Below are positions 23,570-34,700 of a DNA stretch of 64,000 nucleotides, one piece after another. Position 1 is the first letter of the stretch. Each line of letters opens with the position of its first letter. The stretch is from assembly GCA_028274465.1 (NCBI GenBank), contig JAHHQI010000238.1, positions 1-64,000 on the forward strand. Reading direction: 5' to 3'. Made by a program: the position numbers and the translations under genes. Source of the DNA: Plantago ovata (Eukaryota; Streptophyta; Magnoliopsida; Lamiales; Plantaginaceae). The notes beneath the pieces are model-generated. The model saw only the letters and a program-made list of their open reading frames with translations, was not told where the DNA came from and did no database searches.

Positions 23570-24000
23570 GCTAACCTATAGTAAGGCCAGCCTTTCATAA
23601 AAATATGGAAAGGCCTGGTTTTATAGAAAACTCGCTGGTTTTCTATTTTGGTTCGCTGGTTTTGATTTGGACCGATTAGTTGACCGGTTTTCATTATAAA
23701 CCAGGTTTTTCTTATTACATAAATACACATTGTCAGACAGAGAAACACATAGTTTGAGGTGTAACTGCGTGATTCTGCTCTCTCTCTGACAGTCTCATTT
23801 TCTTCTTCCTCAGTTTAATGCTCTAGGTTTGGTAGCTTTTCCTTTTCAGATCTGCTTCGTCGTTCCGTTTCATTTTCCGATTTGGTTACTCCGATTCGTT
23901 TTCGTTTCCTGATTACTGTTGCTCCTTTGATTTTTCCTTTTTTTCTGTGTTATCTAGGGTTTTCACTCAGTTTTTTCTTCGTTTTCTTTTGACAGAGTAT

Positions 24001-27000
24001 GACGAAGAGGGAGGCTGATGTTCCGGACGCTCCGGTGAGGAGGACTCGCCATCGCCGTAATACGGCTTCGACTACTAATAGTAAGTGTAGTCTGGGTTGT
24101 TGTGCTTTTTGGTTTTATGTTGTGGTTTTTAAATATGCACTGCTATTTTATGGTATTAAATGGTTGGGGATAAACTGGCGGCTGTATTTTATGGTTCATA
24201 AACTCATAGCATTATTATGTTGTTAAATGTCATGTGTTTGTGTGTCTGATATTATTTATGGTTTTTTCGTTCTTTGTGGTGGTTTTATGTTTAATTATCT
24301 TTGCGCGGTAATTTTTGTCTTTTTATTATTCCATGTGTTGTTGGTTTTTTATTTGTTCTGTACATTTGTTGTGTTATTTTTTTTAAGATGTCTTGTTGTG
24401 GTTTTAGGTGATTTGTGTTATGGTTTTTAGGAAACAGGTTATATGTGCGACTTTTAAGTTGTCTATTCTTTTGAATTTTTCTTTTGTTGTGGTTTTAGTT
24501 TTTGGGACTTTTTTGCTTAATTATCTGTTTTTGTGTGCATGTTTCTGTTATTTTTCTAATTCGTTGTTTGTTGTTTTGGTTCGTTTCATTGTTGTTGTGG
24601 ATTTAAAGTTTTGGATAGACTCGTAGCATTTTTATTGAGGAAAATAACTCGTAGCTTATTATGTTGTTAAATGTCATGTGTTTGTGTGTCTGATATATTT
24701 TTATGGTTTTTTTCGTTCTTTGTGGTGCTTTTATGTTTAATTATCTTTGCACGGGAATTTTTGTCTTTTTATTATTCCATGTGTTGTTGGTTTTTTATTG
24801 TTCTGTACATTTGATGTGTTATTTTTTTTAAGATGTCTTGTTGTGGTTTTAGGTGATTTATGTTATGGTTTTTAGGTAACAGGTTATATGTGCGACTTTT
24901 AAGTTGTCTATTCTTTTGAATTTTTCTTTTTGTTGTGGTTTTAGTTTTTGGGGCTTTTTTGCTTAATTATGTGTTTTGTGTGCATGTTTCTGTTATTTTT
25001 CTAATTCGTTGTTTGTTGTTTGGTTCGTTTCGTTGTTGTTGTGGATTTAAAGTTTTGGATAGACTCGTAGCATTTTTTATTGAGGAAAATAAACTCGTAG
25101 CTTATTATGTTGTTAAATGTCATGTGTTTGTGTGTCTGATATTTTTTTATGGTTTTTTCGTTCTTTATGGTGCTTTTATGTTTAATTATATTTGCACGGG
25201 AATTTTTGTCTTTTTATTATTCCATGTGTTGTTGGTTTTTTATTGTTCTGTACATTTGTTGTGTTATTTTTTTTAAGATGTCTTGTTGTGGTTTTAGGTG
25301 ATTTGTGTTATGGTTTTTAGGTAACAGGTTATATGTGCGACTTTTAAGTTGTCTATTCTATTGAATTTTTCTTTTTGTTGTGGTTTTAGTTTTGGGACTT
25401 TTTTGCTTAATTATCTGTTTTTGTGTGCATGTTTCTGTTATTTTTCTAATTCGTTGTTTGTTGTTTTGGTTCGTTTCATTGTTGTTGTGGATTTAAAGTT
25501 TTGGATAGACTCGTAGCATTTTTTATTGAGGAAAATAAACTCGTAGCTTATTATGTTGTTAAATGTCATGTATTTGTGTGTCTGATATATTTTTATGGTT
25601 TTTTCGTTCTTTGTGGTGCTTTTATGTTTAATTATCTTTGCACGGGAATTTTTGTCTTTTTATTATTCCATGTGTTGTTGGTTTTTTATTGTTCTGTACA
25701 TTTGTTGTGTTATTTTTTTAAGATGTCTTGTTGTGGTTTTAGGTGATTTATGTTATGGTTTTTAGGTAACAGGTTATATGTGCGACTTTTAAGTGTCTAT
25801 TCTTTTGAATTTTTCTTTTTGTTGTGGTTTTAGTTTTTGGGGCTTTTTTGCTTAATTATGTGTTTTTGTGTGCATGTTTCTGTTATTTTTCTAATTCGTT
25901 GTTTGTTGTTTTGGTTCGTTTCGTTGTTGTTGTGGATTTAAAGTTTTGGATAGACTCGTAGCATTTTTTATTGAGGAAAATAAACTCGTAGCTTATTATG
26001 TTGTTAAATGTCATGTGTTGTGTGTCTGATATTTTTTTATGGTTTTTTCGTTCTTTGTGTGCTTTTATGTTTAATTATCTTTGCACGGGAATTTTTGTCT
26101 TTTTATTATTCCATGTGTTGTTGGTTTTTATTGTTCTGTACATTTGTTGTGTTATTTTTTTTAAGATGTCTTGTTGTGGTTTTAGGTGATTTGTGTTATG
26201 GTTTTTAGGTAACAGGTTATATGTGCGACTTTTAAGTTGTCTATTCTTTTGAATTTTTCTTTTGTTGTGGTTTTAGTTTTTGGGGATTTTTGCTTAATTA
26301 TGTGTTTTTGTGTGCATGTTTCTGTTATTTTTCTAAAGATGTCTTGTTGGGGTTTTATGTGATATGTGTTATGGTTTAAGATGTGTTTTGTTGTGATTTT
26401 TAGGTGCGGGTGATCCATCTGAAGTGCATGTGCAGTGTGCACAAGCTCTTCCTACACCAATTGAAGTTATTCCTACACCAACTGAAGTAATTGGTACAGC
26501 CACCCAGCAGGGTGTTGTTTCATCGGCTAGTGTTTCGCTTGTGAAGGAAGTCAAACGCAGGAACCGTGAAAAGAAGAATGTTGTTCTGTTGAAGGATGGT
26601 TCAGTGATTGATTTCGCACATTCTATGTCTTTTGACTTCTGCAAAATTCAGTGGTCCGAGCAGCAAAAGATAGATATCCGAGATATAGGTTTCGGTGGTT
26701 TGCTGGATATAGACATCAAGAGACTTCCTAGTGGCCTTTTACCGGCGTTGATCAACAAGTTTGATCCGTTATGTAATGTTCAGCATATTGGTGATGTGAA
26801 AAGTGATTTACCTCTTATCAGGTCTGCAGTTTAGATGTGAAGGACCTTTTTCTTATCCCAAGGTGTGTTGGAAATAAGGTCTGTCCTTATATTGATGTGG
26901 AATTGAAGATTGAATTCCGTGAGAAGTATCCTCATGTCACAAAGAGGAAGGATAAGGATGGGAATGATAAGGCTGTGAGTGCTCCAGATATTACTTATTG

Positions 27001-30000
27001 CTCATCTGTTGGTCACTACTTGAGTGAAATGGTGGATGGTGGTGACGAATTCAAGAGACTCTTTGTACTCTATGCTTGTGGTTGTATCCTGGCTCCAAAT
27101 CGCAACCATACCATAGATTATGCTTTGCTGCCTCTGTTGGAGGATGTCTCTGGGATAAAGAATTTGGACTGGTGCGGTTATGTTATGGAGAGGCTGAGCA
27201 AAGACATAAGTAACTATATTAATTGTGACAAGGCATGGTCTGTTAGTGGGTGTGTTCTGGTGTTGCTGATTTGTTATTTGCATAGGTATTTTTTTGTTGA
27301 TCTTTAAGTTTTTCTGTTATGGTTATAGTATATCTTTTTAAGGTTTTTATTATATTATTCATTTGAACAGGTATCCATTGAAGGGTGAGAAAGAGCCATG
27401 TAGTCTTCCTTTGATTAAGCATTGGCCAAACAAGAGACTGAGTAATCGAGTTAATCAAGAGTTTGGTCATTACTTCAAGGGTATGCAGTTGAGGGGTGTG
27501 TATCCGATCAGTAAAGATGAAGATGATGTTGTGGCTGTAGTTGATTCTATGAAAGATGCTGAAGGTCATGTAGCGATGGCTTCCTTGAATGAAACTTGTA
27601 AAGCAGGCACTGGTTATTATGATGATAATGATGAGAATTTTTTGAACCTGAGGATACGTATCCCTCCTGGTGTCCCAAAGAATAGTGACATTAACAAGAT
27701 GTGTTCAGCTGTAAGTTTTTAATGAATTCCTTTTGTTGTTTTAATTTCTATTATTGTGCATTTAACAACTTATAAAATTTATTTGGGTTGTAGTGTTTTG
27801 GGGTTTTAATTAATGGTATTATTGTTTTAATATCAGTTGTTATGTTTTTAATAAATATACTGTGCAATATGGTTTTAATTACCATTTTTTTTCTTTGATG
27901 GATCCTTTTGTGTTTTGTTTATAAATTTAGTGAGCTTTTAAGATATCTTGTAATGTATTTTTTTTACTCTCCTTGTTTTGCAGGAAGACCACAAGAAATT
28001 CGTAATGTGGAAGCGGAACTTTCATTTATTTGTTAATCATCACATTGATTTGCTCTCTGTTGGAAGCGAGGGAGCTAGCCAGCCGGCAAGCCAGTGTTCC
28101 AGCCAGCCAACTAGCCAACCAGCAAGCAAGGGAGACAGCCAATCAATGATCCATCCAGCTTCTGGTGGTGGCAATGTTGTTGATTGTGGCGTTGCTGCAG
28201 ATGTTCCCACTTCCACAGTTCCTGATGCTCATATTGGTGGTGTTCCCAGTGCAACAGTTCCACCTGCTCATGCCAATGCCACTGCAGATATCCTTGATGA
28301 TAACATAGATGATGACTTTGATAATGGTATTGTTTTTACTAGCCAGGTGATTGTTTATCTTGTTTATGCTTGTCAAGCTTCTTTGGAGAAGAAGCAAGCG
28401 ATTGTGAATGCTCCACAACCTGTGCCGGTGGTGAATGTAACCCCGGTGGTGGATGGAACCCAGTTGGATGATTTCCCTATGCCTTCGTTTGATCTTGGAT
28501 TCTGTACTCCAAAGTTTGATGATTTTTCAACCGATTGGAAGTTCTCGTGAGGTACCTGTTGTGAATTTGAAGAACAAAAATCAGATTGTTGATCCTGTTG
28601 ACAATTCTGAAGATCAATTCATGGAAGAAGATTCACTTTTAAACAATGACGGTATTATTTTTGGCCCTTGCCCTTATGGAGATTTGTCATTGTCGTCAAT
28701 TGATGGTTGTGGAAAACTGGCAGATATCCATGATTACTTGTCCACATTTGATCGCAATGATGGGCATGGATGTACTTATGAATGTGGGGTGCCTGGGGTT
28801 GACATAGACTGTGTTTCACAGTTTATGAAAGAAAACAAGTCTTTGTTTCTTGGATGAAGCTTTTGAGGAAACAAGTTGTTGAGTATATTGGTCAGACGTT
28901 GCTGAGATAGTAGATGGGTACATTTTTTTTTGTTCTACTTCTAATGAATAATGTTATGCTTTTTAAACTGATCTTGGGTAACTGAACTCAATGTCATTTT
29001 TATCCAAATAGACAACACCTCAACAAACTTCCCAGAATCATCAGCAGTCCAATAAGCAGAAGAATTAAGACCAAAAACAACTCGGTCAAGACGTCTCTTA
29101 GTCCTCTCGATATCATTAAGAATCATTGCCAATGATCAATTACAACACTTCTGATCATGTTTTTTTGGCTTCAAACTACTTAGATCATCTTGAAAAACAT
29201 AATTGTTGTCAAAGTATTGGACAACAGAATCATTCCTGGAAAAAAAAAAAGAATAAAACAAAAACATCTCTTTTTTTTGTTCATTTTGTTATGCTTTTTA
29301 AGTTTTGATCTTATGGTTTTTATGTTGATTTGTTTTTTTGTCTCTATTTGTTTTTCTAGTTCATCTTTCCGTGCAATAAACATGAACACTATACTTTGTA
29401 TAGTGTTAATATGGAGTTAAAGTCTGTTCAGCTAATGGACAATTTGAAATTGACTGAGGAGAGGCTTCCTGAAGCTGTGTTGTATTGTGAAGCTTTGGTA
29501 TGATTTTTTTCTCTTTTTTTTTCTGAAGTTATTTTTATTACTTTTATAGGAGCTCATGTTATTATTTTAAGACTATATATTACTGTTTTATTGTATAGAA
29601 GAAGGGATTTTCAACTTTTTAAAAATGGAGGGACACAGTCGGGCTCATGAGGTAGAATCGTTCGAGTTCATTCATGTTGTTATGCCGCATGATCTTGAAG
29701 AACTTGATGATCTGAATGATTGTGGGGTTTATGTGATGCACCTGATGAAAGATTTCCAAGGGAGTGCTTATGATTGTCCTGATTTGAGACAGGTATGAAT
29801 ACTTTTATTTTTAGTATGCTTTGTGGTTTTTTGGATTTCTTTGATGTTGTTTTAAAGGCTATATGTTATGATTTTAACGAAATTTTTATTTAGGTGTCTT
29901 GGCGTATATTATTTAGAGCAGAAATGTTGGCCTCTCTTGTTCTTGCTGACATCAACAAGAATAGAAGTCGTATTGGATTTAGTTGGGAAGTTTTCCAAAG

Positions 30001-31080
30001 ATAAGGATTATATGATAGAGTTGTTGAATGAGGAGTTGAAGATTCGAGCAGAGAAGAAAGCTGCTGAACAAGCTGCTGCAAGGAAGGATAAACTTGCTTA
30101 TGCTAGGAAGATTAAGGCTGAAAGAAATGCGAAGAAGAAGATGGAAAAAGAAATTGAGAAAGCAAAGGAGAAGCAGGAAAAAGAGAGGGAGAAGCTGGAG
30201 AAAGAAAAGGAGAAGCGGGAAAAAGAGAGGTTGATGCTGGAAAAAGAGAAGGAAAGACAGTTGAAGGAGAGGGAGAAGCAGTTGAAGGAGAAGGAGAAGT
30301 TGGAGAAAGAGAAGGAGAAGCTGTTGCAGGACAAGATTAAAGAGAAGGAGAAGATTGATGCTGAGCAGCAATTGAAGGACATTTCTGACAAGGATAAACA
30401 GATTAAAGAGAAGGAGAAGGTGTTGAAAGAGAAGGAAAATCATCTTAAAGAGAAGGATAAACAGATTAAAGAGAAGGAGAAGATGAATAAAGAGAAGGCC
30501 AAGGTGCAGGAAAAAGAGAAGGCCAAGGACCTGGAAAAAGCGAATGTCAAGGACCAGGACGGTGATAAGGTAAATTTAAGGGATGAATATCTCATTTTTT
30601 ATGCTTTTTTAGTTTTTAAGATATATCTTGTGGTTTTACTCTTATTTATTATGGTTTTTGGGGTATGTTCTTTAGGAAAAAGAGATGTCGAAGGAGCTTG
30701 AAAATGAGAAGGTCAAGGAGCATGAAAAAGATAAGGGCAAGGATCAGGGAAAGGCGAATAAGGTAAAACTCTGATTTTTTTTACGATTGGTTGAGTTAAA
30801 TATATATTATAGGTTATAGAAGTGAGGTTTTGACGTTTTGTTACTTTTCTATTGTACTCATCATTTTTTTGTTTTTTAATTGTATTTAGGGTCGAAAGAA
30901 GATGCAAGAAAAAGAGCAGGAAGAAAATGAAGTCACTGAAAGAGAGAAAAGATGCAAGAAGAGGGAAGATGAAGCCAGTGGTGCAGTTCCTAAAACCGCT
31001 AGGGAAATTAAAGCGGAAGAGGTCAAAATTTCTTTGAAGAGATTTAACTTGAAGCTCAGTGGGATAAATCCTGACAAGTA
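24001..31080 (+). pseudogene. MULE-borne Ulp1-like (C48) protease gene, degenerate
   Basis: Multi-exon gene of the Ulp1-type protease family carried by plant MULEs. Exon 1 (24001-24080, MTKREADVPDAPVRRTRHRR) has a GTAAGT donor. A 2.3-kb repeat-filled intron follows, then exon 2 (26404-27285), exon 3 (27371-27710) and exon 4 (27984 to about 28857), all joined in frame across AG/GT borders. Exon 2 carries a DUF1985-like region (FGGLLDIDIKRLP, YACGCILAPNRNHTIDYALLPLL). Exon 4 has a Q/S/P-rich linker. Further on, about 29615-29793 encodes LEELDDLNDCGVYVMHLM, which holds the catalytic-cysteine block, and 29895 onward RAEMLASLVLADINKN. The tail (about 30010-30570) is a long KEKE-type charged coiled coil. 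Breaks: a frame change at about 26832, another near 28525, one near 29985. The catalytic histidine/aspartate part was not found, so the protease should be dead. Confidence 0.7.
24190..26340. repeat. Tandem repeat, unit about 445 bp, nearly five copies
   Basis: The phrase TTGGATAGACTCGTAGC recurs at 24611, 25055, 25501 and 25946 (steps of 444, 446, 445 bp), and a diverged first copy begins near 24190. The units are nearly identical and fill the first intron of the Ulp1-like gene. Short reading frames in it are repeat translation. Confidence 0.93.
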
Positions 31081-31731
31081 GTTTCATTTTGGATGGATGT
31101 TTCAATGTGAACAATTAGACTTGTCCTTTCAATTTAAACAAATGGTGGTCTGTATGGATTTATAATTTGGATCTTTTTTTGTACACTCTGTTTTAGATCT
31201 TATGTGTGGTGTTACATGGAACACCTTTTTTAGTACTCTTTTGGTATTGTTCTGAGAGTTTATGGTACTGTTTTTGGAACATCTTATGTTGGGCGCTTTT
31301 AAGGCCGTATGTTGTGTTTTTATGTAACACCTTTTTTTAGTATTTTGTTCTGTTGTTTTTTCTAAGAGTTTTATGTGGTACTTTTCTAACACCTTATGTT
31401 GGTCTTTTATTTTATATATATGAAATGGTTTTTCAACTTGCAATGTTTAAAGATTTTTGGTTAGAATAATTTTTGTTGTTTATTTCTATTTTTGTTGTGG
31501 TTTTAAGAGTTGATGTGATAGTTGTAACACAAGCATTCATATATTCATTACATGTAACTATAGAAACCATCAAGTAATGTGTCAAAACAATCACTATAAA
31601 ACAAGCACTATAAAAGCACTTGTTTATATAAAAGTATAACATTTTTTGTGTCTTTTGTGTTGTTATCCATAGCGAGCTTTTTGTAATATCATTACATGAA
31701 ATGAGTCAAAAAATAGAGAAATTTCAAAAAG
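31081..31731. other. Spacer between convergent MULE genes
   Basis: AT-rich shared 3' region of the Ulp1-like (+) and transposase (-) genes. No coding signal. The orientation of a dispersed TTATGGTTTTTA-like motif switches across this spacer. Confidence 0.5.
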
Positions 31732-34700
31732 TTATATCAAGCGTTCCGGTATCTCTGTTGAAAATGTAATCTGGGCCGCCTTTGCGAGTGGTTTCCTTCG
31801 GTTGAACTTGTTTTTTATCTTTGATTTTCTGCCCTTTGTGACTGCACGATCAGGATCCAAAAGGCGTGGTGGCTTGTTCGAGTTTGTGGTTGTTGTTTCT
31901 GTATTCTCTTGGTTGGTGCTTTTGCTTGTGCCTTCTTCGATTGAGAGGATAGTCCTGGCATGTGCTAGGTCTCTATTGTAAATGTCTTCGAGTACCCTTG
32001 TGAAAATCAAAGTGAAAAGAAGATATTAATAAATATTGTTAAAACCATAACAATAATTATTAATACTGCACCATAAATTTTTAAAAGCATAGAACATATA
32101 TAATGGAGTACTGTAATTTCCTTACCTTCTGAGATCATCACTTGATGAGCATGTGAGCAGTAAGTCATAGTATTTCCTTGCCATTTGCTGGCGCCATGGT
32201 AGTGAGTCATCAGCTATCCTGAGGACATCGCTTCTGCCTTGATGAATTCTATCCCATACTTCTTGCTTCACCACTTTGGTCCACCTTTTGTTAATGTATT
32301 TCTCTGGTATTCTTGTTTCATTGACACGGGTCAGTACCTTAAGTGCATGGAAGCACAACCAGCCAACCGCAAAGAATTGTTTGCATGAACATTCAACTGT
32401 TACATCACTGCCTTTTTAACATAATGGACTTCATGTGTTTTCATCCTTTCATCTTCTGGGTGTACTTTCAGAACCATATTATTCCGATAGCAGAAAGATG
32501 ACTTAAGAAATAAAATAATCCAATTCTAGTTAAATCATAACAAGTATTCTTAAACATCCAATAAAATAGTATTAAAACTATAGACTGGCAAATTAAATGT
32601 TCACTGCATACTTACTTGTTTGTTTTCTTAACCAGAGACCATGTTGTAGAAACTGATTGAAAAAATTCTCCTTGGAAAAATTCATAAACCTCAATGGTGT
32701 ACACTTCAGATGCATGGACTAGCAGACCAGATGGAATTGGAATGTTTGGCTTTGAAGATGAAGCTTCAAATTCTTTTTTCTGTTCAGCACTTCTCCATCT
32801 TTTCACCGTGTCCGAAAAAATGGCATGGAATTTAGTCAGAGTTGTTGTCCTATTTGCCTTGAAGCAAAAGGCGTTGTTGGTGCTTTCACTGCGCTGAGAT
32901 GATAGAAATCCCGCGGAGAAGAAGTCTTTGCTTAGTGTTGTGCACCATTTTTCGCGAATTGCATACAAAGTCTCAAACCACGTGGAATCAGCAACATTGT
33001 ACTTGACAAGCATGCGGCTCCAGCAATTGTCGAATTCTTCCAAGTCATTACAGCCTTTCAGACAGTAATCAAACTCCTGCTTGAAGTTGATGTTTGTTTT
33101 AAGCTCTCTGAAATGCGTGATAGCGTTCTGCTGGATGTGCCACAAACAGAGTCTATGTCTTGTTCCCCCACCAAAAACCTGTGTTAAAAGTATAGCATAA
33201 ATGTTTAAAAATACAAGAACGAATCTTAAAAATATAATAGAGCTTTTTTTTTAAGAGTGTTTTTAAATATATGACAGAGTTGATATCCAGTATTTAAAAA
33301 AAAAAACTCACTAGAATGTTCTTTAAATATATGAAATGAACTTTTAAAACCATAGAAGTAATCATTATAAGTATAAGAGAATATTTATAGAGGGTAGATG
33401 TCATAACAAGTTTTCGTATAAGCTGGAAAAAATAATACCTCCTCTATAGCATTGGACATTGCCTTGTCCTGATCAGTGAAAATGGTGACAGGTTCTTTTC
33501 CATCCATCGATTCCTTAAATGTGTTGAGTAGCCAAACAAAGTTATATGCTTTTTCCCTTTTCATGAAAGCGCAACCGAACATAACTGTGTTCCAATGGTT
33601 GTTTACACCAACAATTGGAGCACAGATGAGGTTGTATTTGTTGGTGCAGTACGTTGTGTCAAATATTACTACATCACCAAACAATTTGTAGTCCTCCTTC
33701 ATCATGCCATCTCTCCAGAAAATTGCAGTCAGCTTAGCATCGTCACCGTACAAATAGCGATGATAATATGTTGGATCTTTATCCCTTTCTTTCTGAAAAG
33801 AACAAATTTTAAATTCGTTTGTTTTAGAATTACAACAGTTCATCCTTAAATTCATGTGATATAGTGTTATAATCATAACAGTATGTCTTTAAAATCTCAA
33901 CATATTAGCAGACAAAAAATTCACAAAACTAGATATCATTATGAAGAGTAGATTACCTCCATTTTCTCGACTAGTGTGTGAGCATCTCCACCTTCTATGC
34001 TTTTTGATCTTATTTTTCCAACAAGGTTGATAAGGTCTTTCTTTGTGTATCCAACAAGTTCCTCTCCTCCAGCTTGAGCTGCTAACAAATTATACGCGTC
34101 TGCAAGCTTAATATGACAGTCTTCCAATTGCTGAATTATTTTCTTGGTCTCATCATTGATGTGACGCTCACTACGTTTCAGATGATTTAACGGAAGCGGC
34201 ACCATCTCATGATTATGCTGAATGTGGTGACGTACAATCCTGTAGAGGTCATGTTTTCTGTCGTATTTAACTCTAACATGGGCAAGACAACCTGGCCTCT
34301 TCACTTTACATCCCCTGGTCTTTACTTGAGGTTTATCTCCAATGACAACAGGAGAAGGCATTACTATCTGGTTCATTGCAACTGGTAAAGGATTCACATT
34401 CTTTGTTTTTTTGCCCTTGATTTTCCTTCACATGAGCACATGAAGTATATCTGGTTTACCTTCTTGTGCGACTTGATGTATTTTTTTGAGCATTTTTTGA
34501 CAGAGAAGCCGAGGTCATTTGAGTGTTTCTTGTATAGCACATACAACTCTTCCCATGTTTCAGCTGTGTATCCTTTCATGGATCTGGGATCACCATCATC
34601 CTCATCTTCTTCATCCTCAAGGTCATCACTTGCATCATCATTACCAGCTGTTTTTATAATAGAAAAAAAAATGTTATAAGCACACTAATAACAATTAAAG

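Noticed and set aside
24227-26208. Several repeated hydrophobic open frames on the + strand
   Set aside because: Translations of T-rich 445-bp intron repeats; they repeat with the unit and lack conserved coding character.
24190-26340. Regular repeats considered as a CRISPR-like array or satellite
   Set aside because: Unit of 445 bp with no spacer structure, in a plant intron; ordinary tandem duplication.
29979-30443. Long leucine/phenylalanine-rich open frames on the - strand opposite the KEKE region
   Set aside because: Shadows of the Lys/Glu-rich codons (AAG/GAG) of the + strand coiled coil.
32694-32897. Open frame on the + strand in the transposase region (also 33476-33849)
   Set aside because: Antisense shadows of the transposase exons, which show clear family motifs on the - strand.
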